A DNA stretch of 64,000 bases from Bacillota bacterium (GCA_023435705.1 JAEYRH010000016.1:124001-188000), one strand, 5' to 3'. Shown: positions 49,168 to 58,108, counted from the first letter of the stretch. A program made the numbers and translations. The notes: generated by a model not told the origin, from the sequence alone.

Positions 49168-50952
49168 ATGAACGACACAATACAAATCAGAGGGAATATC
49201 AAAGGCATCCGTCAGTCTGTGCTGGAGGAAATGGAGCAGTTGTTCCAAATGGACATGGAGCTGCTCCGGCATCAGTTTGTTTCTGAACCACTGATGAGCG
49301 CAATGGCTGACTTCACAAGCCGCATCAACCGCGAAGTGATGGTCTACATTGCCCGAGACGGCATGGTCATGGAAGTGATCGTGGGTCAGCATGACCGGGT
49401 GAGCCTGCCGGACATCCGGGTGCGCCGCGGCAAGCGGAGGCTCACCGGTGTGCGCTGCATTCATACCCATCCAGACGGTAACCCGGGCTTATCCAGCGTG
49501 GACGTCGCAGCGCTTTACCGCATGCGTTTTGATGCGATGGCATCGCTTGGGGTGCGTGATGGCAAGACCACCGGCATGGAGATTGGCTTGTTGGAAGACA
49601 TCAAGCCAAACGGCGACTATATCCTGGAGCGGCTGGGCCCATACGCCGTCAGCGCAATCCCACAGGGAGATCTGCTGGAGCGCATCCGACACAACGATGA
49701 GCGCATTTTACAGGCAGCCCGTGTCATCACCTCAATGGAGCAAATCGAGGAGCGGGCGATCCTGGTTGGGCTGGATAGCACAGAGTCTATCGACGAACTA
49801 GAACGGTTGGCCGATACAGCAGGTGCGGCAGTGCTGGAAAAGGTGCTGCAGCAGAAAGCAAAGCCGGACCCGGCCATGTTCATAGGGCAGGGCAAGGCGG
49901 CAGATCTGGCATTAATGAAACAATCACTGGAGGCCAATCTGTTCATCTTCGATGATGAGCTCTCCGGTGCGCAGATCCGCAATCTGGAAGAAACGCTGGG
50001 TTGCCGGGTGATCGACCGCACCACGCTGATCCTGGATATCTTCGCCCGTCGTGCTGTCTCCCGCGAGGGCAAGCTGCAGGTGGAGCTGGCGCAATACAAA
50101 TACCGGCTACCCCGGCTCACCGGAGTCGGTACGGAGCTCTCCCGCCTGGGCGGCGGCATCGGCACCAGAGGCCCCGGTGAAAGCAAGCTTGAGGTGGATC
50201 GCCGCGCGATCCGCAGCAGGATCACCGACCTGGAGCACGAGGTCAAGGAGCTGGAGAAGCAGCGTGGCGTGCGCCGGGTGATGCGCGAAAAGGCCGGCAT
50301 TGCAACGGTGGCAATTGTCGGCTATACCAATGCCGGCAAGAGCACGCTGCTGAATGCTCTGAGCGGCAGCGATGTGCTGGCGGAGGATAAGCTTTTTGCC
50401 ACACTGGATCCGGTCACACGCCGGGTGGAGCTCGAAACTATGCCGGTGCTGTTTACCGACACCGTGGGGTTCATCAAGAAATTGCCTCATGACCTGGTTG
50501 ATGCATTCCGCTCCACGCTGGAAGAGGCGCTTCACGCCGATCTGCTGATGCATGTGGTGGACGCTTCCTCGCCTGAGGCGGTGGGGCAATACCGCACTGC
50601 TGAAAGTGTGTTGGACTCACTTGGCGCAGCGGGCAAGCAGCGCATCGTGGTGCTCAACAAAATTGACCGGTTGGAGGGCCCGCTCTACTTTGATACCGGC
50701 TTAGCCCCCAGGGTGGACATCTCCGCAGTCACTGGCGCGGGTTTGGAACGGTTGAAGGCAGAAATAGAGAATCAGATCGCTAAAAAGACAAAGCTGTATG
50801 AATATGCTGTGCCATACGACCGCGGTGACATCGTGGCGATGGCGCACCGGCTTGGCGAGGTCAAATCCGAGCAATATGAGGAAGGGCATGTGCGGCTGGG
50901 CGTAGTGCTGGACGAGGAAGGGGCTGCAAGGTTAGGTAAAATGTTGGGTTAG
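49168..50952 (+). CDS. hflX: Ribosome-associated GTPase HflX with N-terminal JAMM-like domain
   Basis: The 594-residue protein is ~170 residues longer than most HflX. Residues about 195-360 are the HflX N-terminal and coiled region (LVGLDSTESIDELERLADTA; the family glycine-rich GGGIGTRGPGESKLEVDRRAIR). The G domain has VAIVGYTNAGKSTLLNALSG (G1), DTVGFIKKLP (G3) and NKID (G4). Residues 1-190 are an extra domain with the complete JAMM/MPN+ signature H99-x-H101-P-x6-S109-x2-D112 (in CIHTHPDGNPGLSSVD) and an upstream glutamate (E69). That is the zinc site of JAB/RadC-type enzymes. HflX splits stalled ribosomes; a protease activity of the added domain is inference. Confidence 0.93.
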   Translation: MNDTIQIRGNIKGIRQSVLEEMEQLFQMDMELLRHQFVSEPLMSAMADFTSRINREVMVYIARDGMVMEVIVGQHDRVSLPDIRVRRGKRRLTGVRCIHTHPDGNPGLSSVDVAALYRMRFDAMASLGVRDGKTTGMEIGLLEDIKPNGDYILERLGPYAVSAIPQGDLLERIRHNDERILQAARVITSMEQIEERAILVGLDSTESIDELERLADTAGAAVLEKVLQQKAKPDPAMFIGQGKAADLALMKQSLEANLFIFDDELSGAQIRNLEETLGCRVIDRTTLILDIFARRAVSREGKLQVELAQYKYRLPRLTGVGTELSRLGGGIGTRGPGESKLEVDRRAIRSRITDLEHEVKELEKQRGVRRVMREKAGIATVAIVGYTNAGKSTLLNALSGSDVLAEDKLFATLDPVTRRVELETMPVLFTDTVGFIKKLPHDLVDAFRSTLEEALHADLLMHVVDASSPEAVGQYRTAESVLDSLGAAGKQRIVVLNKIDRLEGPLYFDTGLAPRVDISAVTGAGLERLKAEIENQIAKKTKLYEYAVPYDRGDIVAMAHRLGEVKSEQYEEGHVRLGVVLDEEGAARLGKMLG

Positions 50953-50995
50953 GTATCTAATAAGTGGGTATGCTGCCACAATCTTTTGACAGTAG

Positions 50996-51140
50996 GGGCC
51001 AGGCTCAGTCCTGGCCCACTTAATCGCTCCGTCACAGCCCGCTTAATCTCTCTCCGTCCCGCCTCGCTTGACTCACATGTTCGCCTGAGGAAATCCCCCC
51101 TGCCCCTGTGGGGGCATCCCCCCTTGATAAGGGAGGGTAG
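50996..51140 (+). repeat. Hairpin and G/C-run repeat-like block between hflX and the T-box promoter
   Basis: No gene is seen in the roughly 290 bases after hflX. GGGCCAGG/CCTGGCCC (50996-51003 with 51010-51017) is a good 8-bp hairpin, possibly the hflX terminator, though without a T tract. At 51095-51140 runs of C and G form stems (TGCCCC/GGGGCA and CCCCCCTT/AAGGGAGGG). A similar C-run/G-run element stands at 55543-55568 after xylB, so this may be a short dispersed repeat. Confidence 0.45.
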
Positions 51141-51245
51141 GGTGAGGCAATGTTCAATCCCCGAACCGTATCATCTCAACTTGCCATCCTCAACGGCTCT
51201 TTTATGGCTCTTGGATAATCTGTAAATTGCATATTATACAATCCC

Positions 51246-51274
51246 TTGACAGCTTCATACCACGCTAGTACAAT
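51246..51274 (+). promoter_or_regulatory. Promoter of the second T-box transcript
   Basis: A perfect TTGACA (51246-51251), a 17-base spacer and TACAAT (51269-51274). Confidence 0.87.
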
Positions 51275-51282
51275 AGAATCAA

Positions 51283-51470
51283 TGTTAAACCGCATCGATG
51301 GAGAGAATATCGGGTTTATCCGCGCAGAGAGAGCCGGGGCAGGTGGAAGCCGGCGGCGGGGTTCCGGTCAGGCGCTTCGGAGCGGAGGTTTCAGAGTGGG
51401 CCGAAAGGCCAAAAAGGGTGGAACCGCGAAAGCATAGCCTTTCGTCCCTTTGGGGATGGAAGGCTTTTTC
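51283..51470 (+). promoter_or_regulatory. T-box leader upstream of the orphan ORF and glyA
   Basis: The T-box antiterminator motif AGGGTGGAACCGCG is at 51415-51428, followed by a terminator (AGCCTT 51437-51442 with AAGGCT 51460-51465, then TTTTTC). An AGAGAGAGCC distal-loop-like motif lies at 51330-51340, and a GCCGG/CCGGC stem follows. The specifier cannot be read with confidence: unlike the valS leader there is no AGTA/GAA loop-E pair. TTC, TCC and GGT all occur in the right part of stem I. A serine or glycine specifier would make sense with glyA downstream. Confidence 0.82.
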
Positions 51471-51494
51471 TATTCAATGAGAGGAGGACACAAT

Positions 51495-52133
51495 ATGCCC
51501 GGTCAATATATCGACATTGGGTTTGTCTATCCTTTCATCAATCAGGAAAGCCAACAAGCCGAGATAGATTCCTTGATTCACTATCTTCACAATTGGGACT
51601 TTACAATAAAGAGTTTGATTGCTAGTACAGATCCTGATGGAGAAGGATACATTGAGTTGAATTCAGTCGATCAAATGGACGAATCTACCATTGGTAGAAT
51701 ATTCTCGAGTATGTATTACGGTAAGCTCACCATTGATTTGAAGGTAGACGGCGAACCAATTCACGATATATTCATATACGTTGAAAAAGGTGAAGAAAAA
51801 CTTGACGGTTTTTATTGTGTGTTTATTTCTATCAAAGGAGACCAGATAATCAAAGAATGTAACTTGATGGGGCCTGAAATATACGAAGAGCCAATTAATG
51901 ATTTTATCAATGCAATAACCAATAAGCTCATATCATTGATGGTGGATTTCTATGGATTTTCACAATATAGTTATGCATTATGCGACGCAGAAACACAGAT
52001 GCAGTGTACTCCTGATGAGTTAGCGCAAAATCAAAATGAAATATACTCAGTAGTTGTTTTACCAAATAAGAGCGCGTTTGAAGCAAAGCTAGAGGTAAGG
52101 AAAAGCAAATGGAATATTGATGGATTCTCATAG
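51495..52133 (+). CDS. AT-rich orphan ORF between a T-box and glyA
   Basis: The start ATG 51495 has GAGGAGGA upstream. The 212-residue product (MPGQYIDIGFVYPFINQESQ...) is rich in I, Y, D and E, has no signal peptide or membrane segment and matches no family I know. The pattern of alternating hydrophobic residues and acidic character recalls small immunity-type or DUF proteins. Codon use is visibly more AT-rich than in the neighbours (many AAT, ATA, TTT codons). It sits just after the T-box terminator, 50 bases before glyA, in the slot a T-box-regulated gene would occupy, so it probably inserted there later. Function unknown. Confidence 0.7.
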   Translation: MPGQYIDIGFVYPFINQESQQAEIDSLIHYLHNWDFTIKSLIASTDPDGEGYIELNSVDQMDESTIGRIFSSMYYGKLTIDLKVDGEPIHDIFIYVEKGEEKLDGFYCVFISIKGDQIIKECNLMGPEIYEEPINDFINAITNKLISLMVDFYGFSQYSYALCDAETQMQCTPDELAQNQNEIYSVVVLPNKSAFEAKLEVRKSKWNIDGFS

Positions 52134-52183
52134 AGACATGAGACCGCTTGAATTTGATTCTATTTTTTAGGAGGATATAGTCA

Positions 52184-53437
52184 ATGTTGGATCTCAAACT
52201 CATCGCCCAAACCGACCCGGAGACCGCCGAAGCCATGCTGCAGGAGCTGGGCCGCCAGAGGGACCACCTGGAACTGATCGCCTCGGAAAACTTTGTGAGC
52301 CCCGCCGTGATGGCGGCGGCGGGATCGCACCTCACCAACAAGTATGCCGAGGGATACCCCGGCAAGCGTTACTACGGCGGCTGTCAGTATGTGGACGTGG
52401 TGGAAAACCTGGCCCGCGACCGCGCCTGCAAGCTGTTTGGCGCAGAACATGCCAATGTGCAGCCTCACTCCGGCGCCCAGGCTAACATAGCAGTCTATTT
52501 TGCGATGCTGAACCCCGGCGACACGATCCTAGGCATGAACCTGGCCCATGGCGGCCACCTCACCCACGGCAGCCCCGTGAACATTTCCGGCAAGTACTTC
52601 AACATCGTGCCTTATGGCGTTACCGATGACACAGAGCGGATTGACTACGACAACCTGATGCGCCTGGCGATGGAGCACAAGCCCAAGATGATCGTGGCCG
52701 GTGCCAGCGCCTACCCCCGCAGCTATGATTACAAGAAGTTCCGTGAAGTAGCCGACGCCTGCGGCGCGCTGTTGATGGTGGACATGGCCCATGTGGCCGG
52801 TCTGGTGGCTGCCGGATTGCACCCCAACCCAGTGCCCCATGCTCATTTTGTGACCACCACGACGCACAAGACACTGCGCGGACCTCGCGGCGGCATGATT
52901 CTTTGCACGGAGGAATATGCCAAGGCAGTGGACAAGGCCATTTTTCCCGGCACGCAGGGCGGCCCGCTCATGCATGTGATCGCCGCCAAGGCGGTCTGCT
53001 TCCAGGAAGCAATGACGCCCGAATTCAAGCAGTACCAGCAGAACGTCATCGACAACGCCCAGGCGTTGGCAAAGGCATTCCTCGATCGTGGCGTGAAGCT
53101 CGTTTCTGGCGGCACTGACAACCACCTGATGCTGTTGAATCTGATCGGTCGTGGCATCAGCGGCAAGAAGTTGGAGCGGTTGCTCGATGAGGCCAACATC
53201 ACCGTGAACAAAAATGCCATCCCTAACGACCCGGAGAAGCCCACAATCACCAGCGGCGTGCGAATCGGCACACCAGCTGTGACCAGCAGAGGCATGGGTA
53301 CTGCAGAAATGGTGAAAATTGCGGAGCTCATCACAAAGATCATCGACGGTAAGGAAGCAGCGGTGGAGGAAGTGAAGGCTGAAGTGCTGGAGCTCTGCCA
53401 GCGGTTCCAGCTCTATCCGGGCCAGGAGATTCTGTAA
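52184..53437 (+). CDS. glyA: Serine hydroxymethyltransferase
   Basis: This 417-residue PLP enzyme interconverts serine and glycine with tetrahydrofolate. The motifs HLTNKYAEGYPGKRYYGGC (folate/PLP region), HSGAQAN, VDMAHVAGLVAAG and TTTTHKTLRGPRGG are intact; the PLP lysine is K229. A TTAGGAGGATATAG region precedes ATG 52184. It follows the T-box leader and the orphan ORF on the same strand, so read-through from the T-box is the likely source of expression; I see no separate promoter just before it. Confidence 0.97.
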   Translation: MLDLKLIAQTDPETAEAMLQELGRQRDHLELIASENFVSPAVMAAAGSHLTNKYAEGYPGKRYYGGCQYVDVVENLARDRACKLFGAEHANVQPHSGAQANIAVYFAMLNPGDTILGMNLAHGGHLTHGSPVNISGKYFNIVPYGVTDDTERIDYDNLMRLAMEHKPKMIVAGASAYPRSYDYKKFREVADACGALLMVDMAHVAGLVAAGLHPNPVPHAHFVTTTTHKTLRGPRGGMILCTEEYAKAVDKAIFPGTQGGPLMHVIAAKAVCFQEAMTPEFKQYQQNVIDNAQALAKAFLDRGVKLVSGGTDNHLMLLNLIGRGISGKKLERLLDEANITVNKNAIPNDPEKPTITSGVRIGTPAVTSRGMGTAEMVKIAELITKIIDGKEAAVEEVKAEVLELCQRFQLYPGQEIL

Positions 53438-53537
53438 CACTAAAAACCAGGTTGTGGTGCTGATCAGCGATTTGCACTGTTGCAATTGTATGGCAATGCT
53501 GTAAAATACTGCATGATGGCCAAATCAGGAGAGTGTG

Positions 53538-53975
53538 ATGAAGCTTGTCAGCGCCTGCCTTGCGGGCATTCCCTGCCGGTATGACGGCCAGTCCAAACCC
53601 AATGGGGAAATGGCTGCGCTGGTGAAAGCGGGGGAGGCCCGTACTTTTTGCCCTGAGACACTGGGCGGACTGAAGATACCCAGGGTTCCGTCCGAAATCG
53701 TGGGCGGCTGCGGCGAAGATGTGCTGGATGGCCATGCCAGGGTGATGAGTCGTGATGGTCATGATGTCACTGCGGCGTTCATTGCAGGAGCCCATGCTAC
53801 TCTGGACTTGTGCAGAAAGCTTGGCGCGGATGAGGTGCTGCTGAAATCCAAAAGCCCCTCTTGCGGTGTGGGCAGGATCTATGACGGCACATTCTCCAAA
53901 ACTCTCCGGTCCGGCGACGGCGTAACCGCTGCCCTTCTGAAAAGGAATGGCATACGGGTTGTCGAAATAGATTGA
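53538..53975 (+). CDS. DUF523 family protein
   Basis: The start is ATG 53538 (GTG three bases earlier is possible) behind CAGGAGAG. The 145-residue protein begins KLVSACLAGIPCRYDGQSKP and has CPETLGGLKIPR and LLKSKSPSCGVGRIYDGTFS, which are the family's conserved cysteine and glycine motifs (S-A-C-L-x-G-x-x-C-R-Y-D-G and K-x-x-S-P-S-C-G). The activity is not well defined. The paired cysteines could bind metal. Neighbours (glyA, xylB) give no strong clue. Confidence 0.88.
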   Translation: MKLVSACLAGIPCRYDGQSKPNGEMAALVKAGEARTFCPETLGGLKIPRVPSEIVGGCGEDVLDGHARVMSRDGHDVTAAFIAGAHATLDLCRKLGADEVLLKSKSPSCGVGRIYDGTFSKTLRSGDGVTAALLKRNGIRVVEID

Positions 53976-54000
53976 TAAACAATTTCAAGGAGGGGTACCA

Positions 54001-55530
54001 ATGGCATACTTGTTGGGCATTGATATCGGCACGTCTGGCACGAAAACGGTGTTGTTTGACGAACTGGGCAACACGGTTGCCTCCGCTACCTGGGAATACC
54101 CGCTGTATCAGCCGCACATCGGCTGGGCAGAGCAGGACCCGGCAGACTGGTGGAAGGCATCCTATGGCAGCATCGCCGAGACCGTGAAGAAGAGCGGTGT
54201 GAACCCCCGCGACATCAAAGGCCTTGGCCTTTCCGGCCAGATGCACGGCATGGTGCTTCTGGATGGCGAAAATCACGTGCTGCGCCCCTCCATCATCTGG
54301 TGCGACCAGCGCACACAGGCAGAATGCGACCAGATCACTGAATTGGTCGGTGCCGAGCGGCTCATTGAGCTCACGGCAAACCCGGCTCTCACCGGCTTCA
54401 CTGCCGGCAAGGTGATGTGGGTGAAGAACCACCAGCCTGAAATCTTTGAGAAAACCCGCCATGTCCTTCTGCCCAAGGACTATATCCGCTTCATGCTCAC
54501 CGGCGAATACGCCACTGAAGTCTCCGATGCCAGCGGCATGCAGTTTTTGGATGTGCCCAAGCGCCAGTGGTCCCGCGAAGTGCTGGATAAACTCGGAATC
54601 CCCTATGAGTGGATGCCGAAAGTCTACGAATCCTATGAAATTTCCGGTAAGCTTTCCAAGCAGGCTGCCGAACTCACCGGCCTGTGGGAGGGCCTTCCCA
54701 TTGCAGGCGGCGGCGGCGACCAGGCTGCCGGCGCGGTCGGTAATGGTATCGTGCGCCCCGGCGTGATTTCCAGCACCATCGGTACGTCCGGCGTGGTGTT
54801 TGCCCATATGGATAAGATTGCCATCGATCCCAAGGGCAGGCTGCAAACCTTCTGCCACGCCGTGCCCGGCGCATGGCATGTGATGGGTGTCACGCAGGGT
54901 GCCGGCCTCTCGCTGCAATGGTTCCGCAATGAGTTCGGCGCCATGGAAAAGGCCGTGGCCGAGCGCATTGGCACCGACGTCTACAACATCATGGCGCAGG
55001 AGGCGATGCAGTCCGAGCCCGGTTGCGGCGGCCTGATCTATCTGCCCTATCTGATGGGTGAGCGCGCCCCGCATCTGGACCCTTATGCCAAGGGCGTGTT
55101 CTTCGGCCTCTCCGCCCGCCACCGCCGGCAGGATATGATCCGCGCCGTCATGGAGGGCGTGTCCTACAGCCTGTGGGATTGCATTTCTTTGATTCGCAGC
55201 CTCGGCATGTCTTCTGCGGAAGTGCGTGCGTCCGGCGGTGGCGGCAGAAGCCCGCTGTGGCGGCAGATGCAGGCCGACATGTTTGAGACAGACATCGTTA
55301 CGATCAACTCCAGTGAAGGCGGCGCGTTGGGCGTGGCATTGCTGGCTGGCGTGGGCACCGGCATCTACTCCAGCGTGCCCGAGGCTTGTGATGCCACCAT
55401 CAAGGTGGTCAGCCGCCAGGCACCCATCGCGGAGAACGTAGCGGTCTACCAAAAGTATTATGAGATCTATAAAGGTCTCTACCCGGCGCTCAAACAGAGC
55501 TACCTCGAAGTGGCGAAGATTCTCAAGTAA
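54001..55530 (+). CDS. xylB: Xylulokinase
   Basis: This 509-residue FGGY-family sugar kinase phosphorylates D-xylulose. The N-terminus YLLGIDIGTSGTKTVLFD is the ATPase phosphate-1 motif. DWW, GQMHGMVLLD, WCDQRTQAEC, GGGGDQAAGAVGNG, GLIYLPYLMGERAPHLDPYA and ASGGGGRSPLWRQMQADMF follow the XylB order. MHGMV is typical of xylulokinase rather than glycerol kinase. AAGGAGGGG precedes the start. It is not directly beside the isomerase/dehydrogenase cluster (33-37.5 kb) but could share that sugar pathway. Confidence 0.93.
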   Translation: MAYLLGIDIGTSGTKTVLFDELGNTVASATWEYPLYQPHIGWAEQDPADWWKASYGSIAETVKKSGVNPRDIKGLGLSGQMHGMVLLDGENHVLRPSIIWCDQRTQAECDQITELVGAERLIELTANPALTGFTAGKVMWVKNHQPEIFEKTRHVLLPKDYIRFMLTGEYATEVSDASGMQFLDVPKRQWSREVLDKLGIPYEWMPKVYESYEISGKLSKQAAELTGLWEGLPIAGGGGDQAAGAVGNGIVRPGVISSTIGTSGVVFAHMDKIAIDPKGRLQTFCHAVPGAWHVMGVTQGAGLSLQWFRNEFGAMEKAVAERIGTDVYNIMAQEAMQSEPGCGGLIYLPYLMGERAPHLDPYAKGVFFGLSARHRRQDMIRAVMEGVSYSLWDCISLIRSLGMSSAEVRASGGGGRSPLWRQMQADMFETDIVTINSSEGGALGVALLAGVGTGIYSSVPEACDATIKVVSRQAPIAENVAVYQKYYEIYKGLYPALKQSYLEVAKILK

Positions 55531-55542
55531 TACCGGCATTAG

Positions 55543-55568
55543 CCCCCTTCCCCGGCAGGGGGAGGGGG
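55543..55568 (+). terminator. C-run/G-run hairpin after xylB
   Basis: CCCCCTTCCCC (55543-55553), loop GGCA, GGGGGAGGGGG (55558-55568): an 11-bp stem with one G-T, followed by TTTCG. It acts as the likely xylB terminator and resembles the block near 51100. Confidence 0.7.
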
Positions 55569-55634
55569 TTTCGTTTACCCAAGGTTCTTTTCTTCTATTC
55601 ATAACTGTAAGTACCAGAAAGACAGGTGCTGCTA

Positions 55635-56228
55635 ATGGGTGCAGAGCAAAGATTCTTCTCATCAATCCACACTGAACGCTTGCTCATCCGCCAGTTGGAA
55701 TTCTCCGACGCAGAGGCGTTTTGGTGCTACAAGAAGATGCCTGACGCGGTTCGTTTCCAAACCTGGCGGCCCACATCACTTTATGAGGTGGAACAATTCA
55801 TTCAGAAGATGCGCGATGTTGCGCCCTGCACTCCTGATGGATGGCTGCAGGTGGCCGTTTGTTTGAAAGACAGTGGCACCATGATCGGTGATATCGGCCT
55901 GCATTTTCTTGCGGATCCGGCGCAGATGGAGATTGGGTATACAATCTCCCCAAATCATCAGAGGAAGGGTTACGGCACCGAAGCAGTGCGGGCCATTCTG
56001 GGTTACCTGTTTGACACTCTAGAGAAGCACCGCGTTACCGCGTCGCTGGATCCGCGCAACGCACCGTCTGCCGCAGTGTTGGAAAAGCTGGGATTCCGCA
56101 AAGAAGCCCAGTTTCGCAAGAGCTACTTTATGGATGGAGAGTGGTGCGATGATTGGGTCTACGCAATGCTGCGGGAGGAGTGGCAGGATTCCCATACCGT
56201 CTTGACGGCGCGGAGCAGAGAAGAGTAG
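55635..56228 (+). CDS. GNAT acetyltransferase, RimJ/RimL type
   Basis: The start is ATG 55635, with AGGTG nine bases upstream; GTG 55626 is the alternative. The 197-residue product has TERLLIRQLEFSDAEAFWCY, MEIGYTISPNHQRKGYGTEA (motif A, Q-R-K-G-Y-G), and LDPRNAPSAAVLEKLGFRKE with a RKSYFMDGEWCDDWVYAMLR end. This is typical of RimJ/RimL N-acetyltransferases, which acetylate protein N-termini or small molecules. The true target is unknown. Confidence 0.9.
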   Translation: MGAEQRFFSSIHTERLLIRQLEFSDAEAFWCYKKMPDAVRFQTWRPTSLYEVEQFIQKMRDVAPCTPDGWLQVAVCLKDSGTMIGDIGLHFLADPAQMEIGYTISPNHQRKGYGTEAVRAILGYLFDTLEKHRVTASLDPRNAPSAAVLEKLGFRKEAQFRKSYFMDGEWCDDWVYAMLREEWQDSHTVLTARSREE

Positions 56229-56266
56229 TATAGAGACATCATTTTAGCTTGATAAAGGATTGCAAC

Positions 56267-57331
56267 ATGAAGGATTTCCTGAGCCCGAAAGCCCGTGCAA
56301 TCAAGCCCTATGTGCCCGGTGAGCAGCCGAAGGACAAACGCTACATCAAACTCAATACCAATGAAAACCCATACCCCCCGTCACCCAGGGTAACGGAGGC
56401 CATAGCAAAGGCCAACAGTGGCGATCTCAGGCTTTACACTCTGCCGGAGATGGAGCCCCTCCGCGCCGCAGTCGCCCAGGTGGAAGGGCTGCCGGGCATT
56501 GACTGGGTTTATTGCGGCAATGGTTCAGATGAGGTGCTGGCATTCGCCTTTCAGGCATTTTTCGGTGGTGATCTGCCACTGCTGTTCCCTGATATCACGT
56601 ATAGTTTTTATCCGGTTTATTGCGGGTTGTATGATATTGCTTATCAGACAATCCCGTTGATGAATGATTTCTCCATTGACCTGGATGCGTATGATATCCC
56701 TGCCTGTGGCGCTGTGTTCCCCAACCCAAACGCGCCCACCGGCATCTTCATTCCCATTGATCGGATTGAGGCCCTTCTTAACCGTCACCCCGACCGGGTG
56801 CTGCTGCTGGATGAAGCTTATGTGCGTTTCGGAAACCAGACAGCCGTGGGCTTGCTCAAAGACCACCCCAATCTGGCAATCGTGCGCACTCTCTCCAAAT
56901 CCCACGCGCTGGCCGGGCTGCGCTGCGGCATCATCATGGCGCAGCCCCATTTGATCGAGGGCGTGATCCGCGTGAAAAACAGCTTCAACTCCTATCCGAT
57001 GAACGCCATGTCACAGGCAGGCGCCACCGCCGCGATTCTGGATGATTCATACAGCCAAATGATTTGCAGGAAGGTTGCCGCCACGCGAGACCGTGTGCGC
57101 GCAGCTTTGGTCGGCAGGGGGTTCGATGTGACGCCCTCCACGGCGAACCTGCTCTTCTTCCGCCATCCCAAACTGAGCGGAGAAGCCATTTGTGGAGGCT
57201 TGAGACAGCGGGGGATCCTCGTCCGCCACTTCTCCAACCCGGAGCGCATCCGGGAGTATGTGCGCATGTCCATGGGGACTGATGCAGAGATGGACGCGGT
57301 GCTGGCCGCGTTGGATGAGATGCTGAAATAG
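56267..57331 (+). CDS. hisC: Histidinol-phosphate aminotransferase family protein
   Basis: The start ATG 56267 follows AAAGGATTGC; 354 residues. Fold-type I PLP aminotransferase with IKLNTNENPYPPSP (substrate/PLP start), VFPNPNAPTG, LLLDEAYVRFG and the PLP lysine in RTLSKSHALAGLRCG. These fit HisC. It starts an operon with DUF5058, a second membrane protein and an M20 peptidase, not with other his genes, so it may transaminate another amino acid (an aromatic or a histidinol-like substrate) derived from the peptide substrate of that operon. GNTxHIS context is absent. Confidence 0.85.
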   Translation: MKDFLSPKARAIKPYVPGEQPKDKRYIKLNTNENPYPPSPRVTEAIAKANSGDLRLYTLPEMEPLRAAVAQVEGLPGIDWVYCGNGSDEVLAFAFQAFFGGDLPLLFPDITYSFYPVYCGLYDIAYQTIPLMNDFSIDLDAYDIPACGAVFPNPNAPTGIFIPIDRIEALLNRHPDRVLLLDEAYVRFGNQTAVGLLKDHPNLAIVRTLSKSHALAGLRCGIIMAQPHLIEGVIRVKNSFNSYPMNAMSQAGATAAILDDSYSQMICRKVAATRDRVRAALVGRGFDVTPSTANLLFFRHPKLSGEAICGGLRQRGILVRHFSNPERIREYVRMSMGTDAEMDAVLAALDEMLK

Positions 57332-57343
57332 GGGGAGGGGCTC

Positions 57344-58108
57344 ATGGGATACCTGAATGTGGCCAACAGCCCGCTGCTGTATGGGCTTGGCGTGCTCACA
57401 GTTCTGTTTATTCTTGCGCAATCGATCTTCTTTTTGGTGCGGGCTTGGCGCAGGGGCAAGGAGATCGGTATCCCGAAAGACAAGATGATGCGTGCGGTGC
57501 GCTCCAGCGCCGTGTTCACGATCGTACCGTCGGTGCCCATCATCATCGCGTTGGTCACAATGGTGAAGGGCTTGGGTATCCCGGTGCCATGGATGCGCTT
57601 GTCGGTGATCGGCTCCGCTTCTTATGAGCTGATAGCCGCTGATACCGCTGCAAAGTCCATGGGACTTGCCAATGGCATTGCTGATCCGGGCATGACCGCG
57701 GGAGTCTTCGCAGGCGTGATGTGGGTGATGATGATCGGCATCATCTGGGGTCTGCTGTTTGTGATCTTTGGCTTGAAGAAACTTTTCAAAGGCGTGGACA
57801 AGGTCAACACGAAGGACCGCAAATGGGGAGAGATCCTCATCACATCCCTGTTTATGGGCATGATCGCCACATTCCTCGGCAGTATAGTAACGCCGCAAGT
57901 TTTGGCTTTTGTGAAAAGCCCCGGCAGTGGTTTGGCCCTCATTCCGATTGTCACGCTGTTTGCCAGCGCCGGGCTCATGGGCCTGTTTACCTGGCTTGCC
58001 AAGAAGTTTCAGCCGATGGCCTGGATGGAGAATTTTTCCATGGCGCTGAGCATGGTGCTCTCCATGGGGATCGCTGTGCTGTGCAGCACGCTGATGGGAG
58101 GGGTCTGA
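57344..58108 (+). CDS. DUF5058 family membrane protein
   Basis: The 254-residue product has about six transmembrane segments. The start reads GYLNVANSPLLYGLGVLTVL, with FLVRAWRRGKEIG, the conserved RSSAVFTIVPSVPIIIALVT (an SxxxxTIxPSxPI pattern) and MRLSVIGSASYELIAADTAA. This matches my recollection of DUF5058 proteins, which pair with a second membrane protein in amino acid/peptide-related clusters. The start follows GGGGGAGGGG by a few bases. The function is probably transport, but unproven. Confidence 0.82.
   Translation: MGYLNVANSPLLYGLGVLTVLFILAQSIFFLVRAWRRGKEIGIPKDKMMRAVRSSAVFTIVPSVPIIIALVTMVKGLGIPVPWMRLSVIGSASYELIAADTAAKSMGLANGIADPGMTAGVFAGVMWVMMIGIIWGLLFVIFGLKKLFKGVDKVNTKDRKWGEILITSLFMGMIATFLGSIVTPQVLAFVKSPGSGLALIPIVTLFASAGLMGLFTWLAKKFQPMAWMENFSMALSMVLSMGIAVLCSTLMGGV

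Noticed and set aside
53797..55665. Very long open frame on the minus strand (622 codons) opposite xylB
   Set aside because: It is a shadow of the GC-biased xylB codons; the sequence has no family features and xylB is intact.
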